Of a DNA stretch of 64,000 bases, positions 44,338-55,300 are shown one piece after another; position 1 is the stretch's first letter, and each line of letters begins with the position of its first letter. Below the pieces are notes generated by a model that searched no databases, was not told the DNA's origin, and was given only the letters and a program-made list of their open reading frames with translations. Origin of the DNA: UBA9076 sp964418835 (GTDB taxonomy: Bacteria; Bacillota_I; Bacilli_A; Erysipelotrichales; Erysipelotrichaceae); contig CAYQNJ010000005.1 in the NCBI GenBank assembly GCA_964418835.1, positions 27,971-91,970 on the forward strand, read 5' to 3'. The position numbers were made by a program, and so were the translations under genes.

Positions 44338-45486
44338 ATGAAAAAAATTGTTTTGTTAGGAGCATCTGGTTCAATAGGTGTTCAAACTGTTGATGTAGTT
44401 AAAAGAAATAAGGATAAGTTTAAGATTATTGCTTTTAGTATTGGTAAAAATATAAAAGTATGTAGAGAATTAATTGAGGAATTAAATTGTAATATTGTTT
44501 GTGTTTCTTTAGAAGAGGATGCTTTAATGCTTTCTAAGGAGTATCCAAATATTTCTTTTTATTATGGAGATGAAGGCTTAGTTAAGTTATCTAAACTAGA
44601 AGAATATGATTTATTAGTCAATGCCTTAGTTGGGTTTGTTGGATTAATACCTACTATAAATGCAATTGAAAATAAAAAGGATGTTGCATTAGCAAATAAA
44701 GAAACTTTAGTAGTTGCTGGTAGTATAGTTCAAAAAGCTTTAAAAGATAACAATTGTAAATTGTTTCCAATTGATAGTGAGCATTCAGCAATATTACAGT
44801 GCTTACAAGGTAATGATATTAAGCAATTAAAAAAAATTATTATTACTGCATCAGGAGGATCTTTTAGAAATTTAAGTAGAGAAGAATTAAAGAGTGTTAG
44901 TGTTAGACAAGCTTTGGCTCATCCTAATTGGTCAATGGGCGCTAAGATTACTATTGATAGTGCTACAATGATGAATAAAGGTTTTGAAGTAATTGAAGCA
45001 CATTATTTATTTGATGTTGATTATGAAGATATTGAAGTTGTTTTACATGAAGAAAGCATAGTTCATTCAATGGTTGAATATATAGATGGTGCGATAATGG
45101 CTCAAATTGGTAATGCGGATATGCGCATACCAATTCAATATGCTTTATCTTATCCTGAAAGACTAGAGTTTGAAAGTAATTTTTCTATTTCTAAGATTAG
45201 AACATTACATTTTAAAGAAATGGATTTTGAAAGATTTCCTTTATTAAAATTAGCTTACGATGTTGGTAAAAAGAAAGGAAATTTACCTGCAGTTTTAAAT
45301 GCTGCAAATGAGATAGCTAATCAAGCATTTAGGGATAGTAAAATATCTTTTTTAGAAATAGAAGAATTAGTATTTAAAGCTGTTGAAAATGCTAAATACA
45401 TTGAAAATGTATGTTTAGATGATTTAATTCAAACAGATTTAGATACAAGAAAGTATGTAGAAGATTTAATTAAAGGTGAAAATTAA
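44338..45486 (+). CDS. dxr: 1-deoxy-D-xylulose 5-phosphate reductoisomerase
   Basis: Second enzyme of the MEP isoprenoid pathway, supplying precursors to UppS. NADPH-binding GASGSIGVQTVDVV, then ANKETLVVAG, PIDSEHSAILQCLQG and HPNWSMGAKITIDSATMMNKG for metal and substrate binding. 382 aa. The start lies 7 nt after cdsA with a GGTG site. Confidence 0.97.
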   Translation: MKKIVLLGASGSIGVQTVDVVKRNKDKFKIIAFSIGKNIKVCRELIEELNCNIVCVSLEEDALMLSKEYPNISFYYGDEGLVKLSKLEEYDLLVNALVGFVGLIPTINAIENKKDVALANKETLVVAGSIVQKALKDNNCKLFPIDSEHSAILQCLQGNDIKQLKKIIITASGGSFRNLSREELKSVSVRQALAHPNWSMGAKITIDSATMMNKGFEVIEAHYLFDVDYEDIEVVLHEESIVHSMVEYIDGAIMAQIGNADMRIPIQYALSYPERLEFESNFSISKIRTLHFKEMDFERFPLLKLAYDVGKKKGNLPAVLNAANEIANQAFRDSKISFLEIEELVFKAVENAKYIENVCLDDLIQTDLDTRKYVEDLIKGEN

Positions 45487-46532
45487 TGGGAATTGTTTAT
45501 TTTATATTATTGTTATCAGTTATAGTTGTTATACATGAACTTGGACATTTAATAACCGCAAAATTATTTAATGTCTATTGTTATGAGTTTTCATTGGGAA
45601 TGGGACCAAAATTAGTAAGTAAAAAGTGGAAAGAAACAGTGTATAGTATCAGAGCATTACCAATTGGTGGTTTTGTGGCTATGGCTGGAGAAGATGAAAC
45701 TGATAGAGATATTGAAGTTCCTTATGAAAGAACTATAAAAGGTATTGCAAAGTGGAAACAAATCATAATAATGCTTGCAGGAGTTTTTATGAACTTTGTT
45801 TTAGCATGGTTTATTGCAAGTGCTGTATTCTTATCTAATGGAGCTTATGTGGAATCTCCAAAACCTATAGTTGGAGGTGTAATTGAAAATGGTCCAGCTG
45901 ATGTAGCAGGATTTTTAGAGGGTGATTATATTACAAAGGTAACCTTAAATGATGGTACTGTAATTAAACCTGATACATTTTATGATATTTTACCTTTTAC
46001 ACAAATGGAGAAAGAACAAATAACTTATACAATAACAAGAGGAGATAAGAGTTTAGATTTAAAAGTAACTCCAGTATATGATGAAGTTCAAAAAGTATAT
46101 CTAGTTGGTATACAAATTCCACAAGGTGAAGTTGTAGAAGTTAATTTTAAAAATGCGTTTATATATGGAGGTTCTTATTTAGTAGATATTACAAAGACTT
46201 TATTTATATCTTTAGTTAGATTATTTTCTGGTAAAGGGTTAGATCAATTATCTGGTCCTGTAGGAATATATAGTGTTACTAAAGAGACTGCATCTTTAGG
46301 ATTATCTAGTTTTATGATGTTAATCGCATTATTTTCTTTAAATGTTGGTATATTTAATTTGTTACCTCTTCCTATACTTGATGGAGGAAGAGCATTAATT
46401 ACTTTAGGTGAATGGATAACTAATAAACAATTGAATAAAACTATTGAAACTGTTATTATGTCACTTGGTTGGTTTTTAATGCTTGCGCTTATGGTTTTTG
46501 CGACTTGGCAAGATATAAGTAGGTTATTTTAG
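45486..46532 (+). CDS. rseP: Site-2 intramembrane zinc metalloprotease RseP/RasP
   Basis: Membrane protease that cuts anti-sigma factors and signal peptides within the bilayer. Zinc motif HELGH at residues 17-21 in the first membrane helix, a PDZ domain at about 105-190, and the third ligand in the LDGGRA helix near residue 300. 348 aa. Start overlaps the dxr stop by one base. Confidence 0.95.
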   Translation: MGIVYFILLLSVIVVIHELGHLITAKLFNVYCYEFSLGMGPKLVSKKWKETVYSIRALPIGGFVAMAGEDETDRDIEVPYERTIKGIAKWKQIIIMLAGVFMNFVLAWFIASAVFLSNGAYVESPKPIVGGVIENGPADVAGFLEGDYITKVTLNDGTVIKPDTFYDILPFTQMEKEQITYTITRGDKSLDLKVTPVYDEVQKVYLVGIQIPQGEVVEVNFKNAFIYGGSYLVDITKTLFISLVRLFSGKGLDQLSGPVGIYSVTKETASLGLSSFMMLIALFSLNVGIFNLLPLPILDGGRALITLGEWITNKQLNKTIETVIMSLGWFLMLALMVFATWQDISRLF

Positions 46533-46540
46533 GAGATTGT

Positions 46541-47392
46541 ATGGAAAATTTAAAGTTAGTTTTAATTGGTATGGCTATGGGTGTTGCTAATGTAATTCCT
46601 GGAGTTAGTGGAGGAACTATAGCTATTATATTCAATATATATGACAAGTTGATGGATTGTATTACTACAAATATTAAATTGATAATAAAGAATTTAAATT
46701 TTTTATTACCTTTAGGAATTGGTGTAGGAATTGGGATATTAGGTTTAAGTAAAATAATGGAAATACTATTTCAAAATTATCCTCAACAAACTTTTTTTGG
46801 GTTTATTGGGATTATTATTGGTAGTTTACCTTTGATATATTCAAAAGCCGTTAGCGGTAATGATAAAAATTTATCTGTTAGTTCAATTATAGCTTTTATA
46901 GTTACTTTGTTATTAATGGTATTACTTAGTTTTGTAAATGCGGATAAAGAAGCTGGTAAAGTTTTATTTACAACTTTAACACCTTTTTCTTTTATTGCAT
47001 TATTTGTGTCAATGTTAATAGCAACTGCAACAATGATAATTCCTGGAATAAGTGGTAGTATGATTTTAATAGTTATGGGTATGTATCAAACTATTTATTT
47101 TGAAGCTATTAACAAAATGAACATACCATTGTTAATTCCTAGTGTATTAGGTGGTATAGTAGGGTTATTATTAGGTGCTCAATTGATAAGGTTTTTACTT
47201 GGGAAGTTTCATCAAGTTACTTATATGGGTATTATGGGTTTACTTGTTGGATCAGCGTATCAATTGTTTTATTCTAATAAGATATCGGAAATTAATATTG
47301 GGTTTGCTATATCAATGTTAGTGATGCTAGTCATGGCTGCGCTAATTTATTGGTTTAGTATAAATGAAATAAAAGAAGATAAATTAAAATAA
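46541..47392 (+). CDS. DUF368 membrane protein, candidate polyprenyl-phosphate translocase (PopT-like)
   Basis: 283-aa membrane protein with about eight to nine hydrophobic segments and two inverted-repeat signatures, VIPGVSGGTIAI (near residue 20) and IIPGISGSMILI (near 170). This is the DUF368 family, members of which (PopT) have been reported to return undecaprenyl phosphate across the membrane. Placement after uppS-cdsA-dxr-rseP supports a lipid-carrier recycling role here; the direct assignment is inference from family and context. Confidence 0.85.
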   Translation: MENLKLVLIGMAMGVANVIPGVSGGTIAIIFNIYDKLMDCITTNIKLIIKNLNFLLPLGIGVGIGILGLSKIMEILFQNYPQQTFFGFIGIIIGSLPLIYSKAVSGNDKNLSVSSIIAFIVTLLLMVLLSFVNADKEAGKVLFTTLTPFSFIALFVSMLIATATMIIPGISGSMILIVMGMYQTIYFEAINKMNIPLLIPSVLGGIVGLLLGAQLIRFLLGKFHQVTYMGIMGLLVGSAYQLFYSNKISEINIGFAISMLVMLVMAALIYWFSINEIKEDKLK

Positions 47393-47401
47393 GGAGGCTT
47401 T

Positions 47402-48415
47402 ATGGAAACAATTTTAGTTACAGGTGGCACAGGGTTTATAGGCAGTCATACGGTTGTAGAACTTATTAAAGAAGGTTATGAAGTTGTTATATTAGATAAC
47501 CTTTATAACTCTAAGGAAGTAGTTTTAGATAGAATTAAAACTATTACTGGAGTTAGACCAAAGTTTTATAAAATAGACATCCTTGATAAAGAAGGAATTA
47601 GAAAAGTATTTAACGAAAATAAAATTGATGCTGTGATTCATTATGCTGGGTATAAGGCTGTAGGAGAATCTGTATCTAAACCTTTAACTTATTACCAAAA
47701 TAATATTGCGGGTAGTTTAAATTTATATGAAGTAATGAGTGAGTTTGGTTGTAAAACTGTTGTGTTTAGTTCTAGTGCAACTGTGTATGGAGATCCTGCA
47801 AGTTTACCTATTAAAGAAGATTTCCCTTTAAGTACAACAAATCCTTATGGAACTACAAAATTATTTAATGAAAGAATATTAGAAGATGTATATGTTTCAG
47901 ATAATGATTGGAGTATATTACTTCTTAGGTATTTTAATCCTATCGGTGCTCATAAGAGTGGCTTATTAGGTGAAACACCTGTTGGTATTCCAAATAATTT
48001 AGTACCTTATATTGCTCAAGTTGCTACAGGTCAAAGAGAATTTTTAAGAGTTTGGGGTAATGATTTTGATACAATAGATGGAACAGGTGTAAGAGATTAT
48101 ATACATGTAGTTGATTTAGCTTTAGGTCATATCAAAGCTATAAAATATGCTTTAAAGAATAAAGGTGTACAAGCAATTAACTTAGGTACTGGAAATGGAT
48201 ATTCAGTACTACAAGTAAGAGAAGCGTTTGAAAAAGCTTGTGGAAAAGAAATACCTTATCAAATACTTGATAGAAGAGCAGGGGATATTGCATCTTGTTA
48301 TGCTGATACTAAAAAAGCAAAACAATTATTGGGATGGCAAGCTCAATATGGAATAGATGAAATGTGTCAAGATGGTTGGAACTTTTCAAAAAACAATCCA
48401 AGGGGAATTGAATAG
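47402..48415 (+). CDS. galE: UDP-glucose 4-epimerase
   Basis: NAD-dependent SDR enzyme interconverting UDP-glucose and UDP-galactose. TGGTGFIGSHTVVEL is the nucleotide-binding site; SSSATVYG and NPYGTTK provide the catalytic Ser/Tyr/Lys. 337 aa. AAGGAGG precedes the ATG. In this operon it probably supplies sugars for wall polymers or glycolipids. Confidence 0.95.
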   Translation: METILVTGGTGFIGSHTVVELIKEGYEVVILDNLYNSKEVVLDRIKTITGVRPKFYKIDILDKEGIRKVFNENKIDAVIHYAGYKAVGESVSKPLTYYQNNIAGSLNLYEVMSEFGCKTVVFSSSATVYGDPASLPIKEDFPLSTTNPYGTTKLFNERILEDVYVSDNDWSILLLRYFNPIGAHKSGLLGETPVGIPNNLVPYIAQVATGQREFLRVWGNDFDTIDGTGVRDYIHVVDLALGHIKAIKYALKNKGVQAINLGTGNGYSVLQVREAFEKACGKEIPYQILDRRAGDIASCYADTKKAKQLLGWQAQYGIDEMCQDGWNFSKNNPRGIE

Positions 48416-48429
48416 GAAAAGTAGTTCAC

Positions 48430-49332
48430 ATGAAATTAAGTAAGAAAATATTAATAGCAATAGGTATATTACTTTTTATAGGAGTAATATATGTAGCGTT
48501 TTTTATGCAAAATAATTCATCAGAAGGAAATAGTAATGTTAGTGTAGATTTTAATGGTCCTGTTGAAGAAGCTAGTAGTGATGTTGTAGAAACTACAAGT
48601 GGAGTTATTTATACAGGAAAAGTTGTACCTATAGAGTCTAGATATTATATGAAGGATGCTACAAAAGAATATAAGGGAACTTATGTTGCTGAAGGTGATA
48701 TTATTAGTAAAGATACCGTGTTATTTGATTATGTACCTGATTATTCTGTAGATGCTCAAATATCAGTAATCCAAAAGAATTTTACGACTTTAAAAGAACA
48801 ATTAGATGATTACTACAGTAGAATTGAAGAGTATAAATCATGGCTTGCTGGGGTTGATCCAGCAGATACTGGTTATAAGTCTTACTTAGAAAGTGAGATA
48901 GTTAAAACAGAAGGATTAATTGCTCAAAATAAGGTTGATTGGGTAAAATCTGAGGAGACTATTAGAAAATTAAATGAAAGTAAGGATGATTTAAAAGTTA
49001 AATCGGATATTGATGGTTTAGTTTATAAAATAAATGAAGATAATTCATCTTCTCCAACAAATATTGCTAATGCATATATAACTATTTATTCAGTTAATAA
49101 AAAAGTTAGAATTAGTGTTAGTGAGTATGAATATAATTTATTTACTGTTGGAGAAACTGTCTCTGTTAAAATAGAAGGACTAGATAAAACATTTGATACT
49201 ACTGTTGCCTCTATTGATACCTTGCCTAACAACTTAGAAAGTACTGATACTTCTTATTATAATGTTGATGTTAATATACCAGAAGAAGTTCCTTATGGTT
49301 ATACAGCAACTATTACGGTGAATAAGAAATGA
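48430..49332 (+). CDS. MacA/YknX-like membrane-fusion adaptor
   Basis: 300-aa protein with one N-terminal membrane helix (about 6-26), a biotinyl-lipoyl-like region (VIYTGKVVPIESR), a coiled-coil hairpin (about 115-190) and a beta-barrel tail. It is the adaptor of a MacB-type exporter; the ATPase and permease follow with 4-nt overlaps. Such systems expel peptides or lipids or sense envelope stress; the substrate cannot be told. Confidence 0.85.
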   Translation: MKLSKKILIAIGILLFIGVIYVAFFMQNNSSEGNSNVSVDFNGPVEEASSDVVETTSGVIYTGKVVPIESRYYMKDATKEYKGTYVAEGDIISKDTVLFDYVPDYSVDAQISVIQKNFTTLKEQLDDYYSRIEEYKSWLAGVDPADTGYKSYLESEIVKTEGLIAQNKVDWVKSEETIRKLNESKDDLKVKSDIDGLVYKINEDNSSSPTNIANAYITIYSVNKKVRISVSEYEYNLFTVGETVSVKIEGLDKTFDTTVASIDTLPNNLESTDTSYYNVDVNIPEEVPYGYTATITVNKK

Positions 49333-50018
49333 GTGTTCCTGTTATTGAATGTATCGATATAGTAAAAATATTTAACCCTGGTGAAAATGAAGTTAAAGCT
49401 TTAGCTGGGGTGTCTTTTAAAATAGAAAAAGGTGAATATGTTTCTATTATGGGTAAAAGTGGAAGTGGTAAAAGTACTTTGTTAAATACACTGGGTTTAT
49501 TAGATTCTCCTACATCAGGAAAATATATTTTAAATGGACACGACGTTACTAAGTATTCAGAATCTAAGCTTACAAAAACTAGGTTAAAAACATTTGGATT
49601 TATATTTCAATCTTTTAATTTAATGAATAACATTACATGTTTGAAAAATGTAGAACTACCTATGTTATATGCAGGTGTAAATGCAAATACTAGAAAAAAT
49701 AAAGCTTTAGAATTAATGGATATGATGCAAATAAAAGACCAAGCTAATAAAAAACCAATGACTTTATCAGGTGGGCAAAGACAAAGGGTTGCTATTGCTA
49801 GAGCTTTATCTAATTCTCCAGATATTATATTTGCGGATGAACCTACTGGTGCACTTGATTCTAATACAACTAAAACTATTCTTGCTTTATTAAAGGATTT
49901 GCATAAGGCAGGCAATACTATAGTAGTTGTTACTCATGATTTAAGTGTTGCTAAATCTGCAGATAGAATTATTACTATAAAAGATGGTTTAATAGAAAGT
50001 GATGTGGTAAATATATGA
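49329..50018 (+). CDS. MacB/LolD-type ABC ATPase (YknY-like)
   Basis: 229-aa ATPase with Walker A GKSGSGKST, signature LSGGQRQRVAIARAL and Walker B IIFADEPTGALDS. It overlaps both neighbours by 4 nt, forming a tight adaptor-ATPase-permease unit. Confidence 0.93.
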   Translation: MSVPVIECIDIVKIFNPGENEVKALAGVSFKIEKGEYVSIMGKSGSGKSTLLNTLGLLDSPTSGKYILNGHDVTKYSESKLTKTRLKTFGFIFQSFNLMNNITCLKNVELPMLYAGVNANTRKNKALELMDMMQIKDQANKKPMTLSGGQRQRVAIARALSNSPDIIFADEPTGALDSNTTKTILALLKDLHKAGNTIVVVTHDLSVAKSADRIITIKDGLIESDVVNI

Positions 50019-51241
50019 TATTTGAATATATAAGACTTTCTATTAATGAATTATTTAATAATAAATTAAGAACATTTTTATCTTTAATAGGTATTGTAAT
50101 AGGGGTTGCTGTTGTTTTTGTAATTCTTTCAATTAATGATATAGCTAATGCTGCCATTTCTAGTGCTATTACAGGTACTAATGGTACAGTTAATATAAAC
50201 TATGTTAATGATAAAAAGGATGCTGATTCTAACTTATATACTTCTTTTGCTTCTAGTATGGGAGGAGTAGGTGAAGTTAGTTACAGATTTAATCCTGAAG
50301 ATACTAAAGAATTAGTTAAAATAGAGGGCATTACTGATGCTTTACCTCACTATTCAAGTACTGTTAATGTATCTTTAGAAAGAAAAAATATAAATATTGG
50401 TGTTAAAAGAGATTCTGAAAACTTTGTAAGTTTTTATGATTTAGAACTTGTTAAAGGGAAGTTCATTAGAGATTATCCAGAAGATAAAAGGATGAGTATT
50501 GCTATAGTTAGTGATAAGTTTATAGAACAAAGTATGAAGATTTCTATAGATGAAGCACTAGGAAAAACTATACAGATTAAAAATAAATTGTTTACTATAG
50601 TAGGGGTTACTACTAGTACAAATACTAATGTAAATAATATGATTGTAATTTATGATAAGGTTTATGATACCATGTTTTCTAGTGGTTCAATACAGTTTAT
50701 GTCAATAAAGATAGCTCCTGGATATGATTTAGATACTACTACAAAAAGTGCTGTACTTAGACTAAATGAAATACATAACTCAGTTGATACAAAAGATGGT
50801 TATGTACAAGAAGATTTATCAGCTATTATATCTCAAATAACAAGTGTAACTGGTATATTATCCATTGTAATGAGTATTATAGCTTCTATTTCATTATTAG
50901 TGGCTGGTATTGGTGTTATGAATATAATGCTTGTATCAGTTGTTGAAAGGACTAAAGAAATTGGTGTTAAAAGGGCTATTGGGGCTGGTAAAGGAGCAAT
51001 TCAATTTCAGTTTATTATTGAATCTAGTTTATTAACTCTATTTGGTGGTTTAATTGGAATATTAATTGGTATTGCAGTTATTAGGTTAGCTTTAAATTTA
51101 TTAGAAATGAATATGCCTATTAACTTTATGTATGTAACATATGCAATTGTATTCTCAATTTCATTAGGTGTAATATTTGGGTTTCTTCCTGCTAAGCGTG
51201 CTGCAAATCTTAATATTATTGAAGCAATTCAAAGTGAGTGA
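50015..51241 (+). CDS. MacB/FtsX-type ABC permease (YknZ-like)
   Basis: 408-aa permease with the MacB plan: one N-terminal membrane helix (about 17-45), a large extracellular domain (about 50-280), then three C-terminal helices with the conserved VVERTKEIGVKRAIGA loop. The terminal FLPAKRAANLNIIEAIQ is characteristic. Last gene of the uppS operon, ending in a terminator. Confidence 0.93.
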   Translation: MIFEYIRLSINELFNNKLRTFLSLIGIVIGVAVVFVILSINDIANAAISSAITGTNGTVNINYVNDKKDADSNLYTSFASSMGGVGEVSYRFNPEDTKELVKIEGITDALPHYSSTVNVSLERKNINIGVKRDSENFVSFYDLELVKGKFIRDYPEDKRMSIAIVSDKFIEQSMKISIDEALGKTIQIKNKLFTIVGVTTSTNTNVNNMIVIYDKVYDTMFSSGSIQFMSIKIAPGYDLDTTTKSAVLRLNEIHNSVDTKDGYVQEDLSAIISQITSVTGILSIVMSIIASISLLVAGIGVMNIMLVSVVERTKEIGVKRAIGAGKGAIQFQFIIESSLLTLFGGLIGILIGIAVIRLALNLLEMNMPINFMYVTYAIVFSISLGVIFGFLPAKRAANLNIIEAIQSE

Positions 51242-51257
51242 TCATACTCACTTTTTT
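51231..51257 (+). terminator. Terminator after the envelope operon
   Basis: AAGTGAGT-GATCAT-ACTCACTT followed by TTTT; the stem includes the last codons of the permease gene. Confidence 0.88.
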
Positions 51258-51258
51258 A

Positions 51259-51280
51259 TTTAAGGTAAACTTAAGGTTAT
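51259..51280 (+). promoter_or_regulatory. Direct repeat upstream of the autolysin operon (response-regulator-like site)
   Basis: TTTAAGGTAAA at 51259 followed at exactly 11 nt by CTTAAGGTTAT at 51270. The TTAAGG-N5-TTAAGG layout is typical of OmpR-family response regulators and close to the streptococcal CiaR box. A very similar repeat occurs before tex. Confidence 0.55.
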
Positions 51281-51326
51281 TAATTATGTTTATGATTTAA
51301 TAAATATTGTATAATATAAGGTGATT

Positions 51327-52307
51327 ATGAAGAATAATAGAAATATTAAAACTATATTGTTAATATTATTATCTGTATCGCTACTTGTAGGGATTGTTTT
51401 ATTAATGTTCTATAACATTAACGTTAAAAATAGTACAGATTTAATAGATGATAATACATTACCAGAAATTGGTAACCAAGATAAACCTCAAGAAACAACT
51501 AATTTAAGTGGAATTAAAATAGAACTTGCAGATTATAGAGTGTTTAAGGTTGATGGTATTCCATTTAACTTTGTAATCGCAAAGATTAAAGTAAGTGCTC
51601 CTTCATCCACAAATATTACACTTGATCATTTTATTAGTATTGAAGGGGTTAAGTTAAATGAAGTAGATGATTATGTTATAAAGTTAGAAGAAAAATCTTA
51701 TTTTTTAGGAAGACAAAACGTAGTATTTGATTTAATTTCAAATGATTCAGAATACTTTGCGAGTATATTTATCCCAGTAAAAGATAAAACATTAAACACT
51801 CTAGATTTAAACATAGATTTTGATAATCAAAAATTAAGCTTTGATTTAAATAGTCATGTGGGTGATAGTAAACTATTAGTATATAAAGCAGATGATATTA
51901 TTACTGATGGTAAGACTTATAAGATGAGTGTTTCTAGTGCTTTTGAAATTACTGGTGATTATATGAGTCAAACAATTAATGGTGTATCTAGTGAATATCT
52001 ATTACCTTCTACAGTACAAGTTTATACATTTAATTTAGAAACTGTATCACTTTGGGGAGATACAGTTGAAATAGAGAATGCTCAATATGTGACTACTGAT
52101 AATAATGTATTTGAAGCATTAGATTCATCTATTGATTCTATGAAGTATACAAATATATTAGGTAAACAAATTAAAGATAAAGACAAAGGAAGCTTATTCT
52201 TTGTGGCATACAATCCTATAGATAATCCTGTAACTTATAAGGGTGTATTAAAGCTAAAGGTTAAGGGAAGTGATTCTTGGATTAGTATTAATGTGGATTT
52301 AAATTAG
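51327..52307 (+). CDS. Membrane-anchored extracellular protein of unknown function
   Basis: Not recognised. 326 aa with one N-terminal membrane helix (about 9-31) followed by a soluble, beta-rich outer portion rich in Asp, Lys, Ser and Thr; no cysteine pattern or catalytic motif is evident. The ATG at 51327 is preceded by AAGGTGA; a GTG at 51321 lies inside that site. TATAAT at 51310-51315 is a possible -10. It sits 11 nt before the large glucosaminidase gene, so a role alongside that cell-wall enzyme is likely. Confidence 0.7.
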   Translation: MKNNRNIKTILLILLSVSLLVGIVLLMFYNINVKNSTDLIDDNTLPEIGNQDKPQETTNLSGIKIELADYRVFKVDGIPFNFVIAKIKVSAPSSTNITLDHFISIEGVKLNEVDDYVIKLEEKSYFLGRQNVVFDLISNDSEYFASIFIPVKDKTLNTLDLNIDFDNQKLSFDLNSHVGDSKLLVYKADDIITDGKTYKMSVSSAFEITGDYMSQTINGVSSEYLLPSTVQVYTFNLETVSLWGDTVEIENAQYVTTDNNVFEALDSSIDSMKYTNILGKQIKDKDKGSLFFVAYNPIDNPVTYKGVLKLKVKGSDSWISINVDLN

Positions 52308-52318
52308 GAGGAAAGTAA

Positions 52319-55300
52319 ATGAGCAAATTAATAAAAATTATTTTATGTTTAACAATTACATTTACTACTCTTATTATTACTAATAAAGAATCAATGGTAG
52401 TAAATGCAGCTGTAGATTATAATTTATACCCAATGCATTGTAATGTTTTTGAAGTTTCAGTAGTAAACAACAATGGTGGTTTTGATAAAAAAGAATGTGT
52501 TAATGATTTTAATACTGCAAAAAATAAGATGTATGCATATGGAAATGATGCAGTTGTAAGACATTATGCAAGTTTAAGTCCATCAAAGATAGTTGCAATG
52601 TCTTCAGGTGTTGCTGTTTCTTATCCTGTTAGAAGTGGTATTAATACATCAAATATATTCCAATATGCAAATAATTCTGGTAAGAAGACATACATTACTA
52701 TGCATAGAGAAATGGCATATTTTTCTACTGAAACATATGATAATGGTAATGGTAAGGTTCATATAAATATTACTGGTTTTGATGGCTATATTGATTTAAT
52801 AAATGTGGATTTAGTACCTACTAAATTTATTAATAATCAAATGCCTATTCATTTAGGTGGTAATGATACTTCAAAAGCAAATGAACAACCTTTTTATACA
52901 AGAATATATCAATCATTCTTTAAAGTAGTTCAAAACGGTAATTATAGAGATTTAGTTTTTGTGGCACATAGTGGATGGTCTAAAGATACTTGGCCAGCTA
53001 AATATGAAATAGTTATTGGTCCAGCAGCTGATTGGATGAATACTGGTGCTATTTATTACAGTTATAATGGGTATGATTTTTATAGTGATCAAGGATATAG
53101 AAATAAGGTTAATACATATTATGGATATTATTTATTCTTACCTTTAAGAACACAAAGTAATATTCCAGCATCAGCTTACAATAAGTTTTTAAATGAAAAA
53201 AATATTAATGGTAATTCTAAACTTTATAACCAAGGACAAACTTTTATTAATAATCAAAATTCATATGGTGTAAATGCGTCTTTAGTATTTGCGATGGCTT
53301 GTTTGGAGTCGGCGTATGGAATGAGTAATTTTGCACAAAATAGAAATAATCTCTTTGGTTGGTCCGCATTTGATTCTGATCCTAATCAAGCTGCTTCATT
53401 TGGAAGTGTTGAACAAGCTATATATGAACATATGTCTATAAACTTAAGAGGTTATATGGATATAAATGATTATAGGTTCTTTGGTATGCATTTAGGTAAT
53501 AAAGGGTCTGGGGTTAACGTATTATATGCGGCTGATCCATATTGGGGATATAAAATTGCAGGTATTGCATATGCACTTGATAAGTCATCTAATAATCATA
53601 ATGGAAATTTAACAGATTTTAATAAATACAATCTTGGAAAAGTGAATACTTATAATACATCTGTGTATAGAGGCAATAATACAGGTAGTGGCGAGTTATT
53701 TAAAACTGCATATGGTTCAACATATCAAGAAAATTATATTCTACCTATTCTTTCTCAAGAAGGAGCTTTTGTGAAAGCTCAAATACAAAATGGTATTAGA
53801 AGTGACAATAGTATTGTTTATCATGATAAAAAATTACCTGGTGTTCAATATTTATGGGATAAAAGTGTTGGTTATATTGATAAGAAATATATGACCGGTA
53901 TTAATACTACAATTAATATGAATGTTGGTAAAGAACCAACTGGTGAATTTGTGTTTAGTGTAGATTCATTATTATTAAATGAAGAAAAGCTATCAATTTC
54001 TGGTAGTGCTTATAGACCTGGAATTTATGTCACAAATGAAAACAAAATTTTACATAAATTAATAATATATGATGAGATGTATAAAGAAACAGTCTTTAAT
54101 TTAACTAGTAGTGTTAAAGATAATGATAATGTGACATTTAGTGGTAAAGACATTGATTTATCTACTTTAGATTATGGTAAATACTTCTTTAGTGTTAGTA
54201 GTGAATATGCTGTTTTATTGGATTATAACAATAATAATTATCTATTAGATCAAATATCATTACCAAAAGAAGTTAAAATAAATTCAAAAATATATACATT
54301 TACACATGTTGATGGTTATTTATTTATGGAAATAAAAAAGGATGATGTTATTCCAAGTCCTTCACCTAGTATTGAACCTTCACCAAGCGTAGAACCTTCA
54401 CCTAGTGTAGAGCCTTCTCCAAGTGTTGAACCAAGTGCAACTCCTAAACCAATTACAAATTTAACTATATTTAGACAAGCTCTAGAAAAGTTTGAATTTA
54501 GTGATGAAAACAAAACTTCTGTAAAAATAAATGGTTTGGCATTTATTAAGGATATGGATGCTAGTAAGGATGCAGATGTTAAACATCAATTAGTTTTTAC
54601 TAATATGGAAACAAGTGAAAGAATATTAATAGATACAACTACATCAGTACTAGAATCAGCGTTAAACTTAAATGATGGATATGATTATTCTAAGATAGCA
54701 TATGAATCAATAATTGATTTAAAATCAATTCCAAAGGGTGATTATACAATAAGAATAGCTGTTACAAATAATAAGAATAATAAAGAGTTATTCTTAACTG
54801 ATATAAATCTTGAAAATATTCCAGCTACTACAACCATTGATAATTTAACTTATAAATTTAATCAAAAACAAAGCTATAGTTATAGATATGAATTATCTGT
54901 TTATGAAAATAGTGTTGATTATGATTCTATTAAAAAACCTACTAGAAGAGATTCTATGGTAGGGTATGAAATACTAAATGTTACTGATGGTAAGCTTAAT
55001 ATAAAGGGTGTTTCTTGGATTTACAATGTGAATTATAAGGATAGTGATAAACCTTTGTATAACTTAGTTTTATTAGCACAAGATGGGACAATAACTACTT
55101 ATCCATTAACTGTATCTAAGTGTAGTGTAGATTATAAATCAATGCTTAAGTCTAAATATGCTATTAATAATACATGTTTTGATGGAAGTATAGATATTAG
55201 TGGATTAAGTAATGGATCTTATTTAGTTTATTTAGAGAATAATATTGGTCAGTATAAAGATATTATTGAGATAAATGATATAAGCCAACCAACTATAAAA

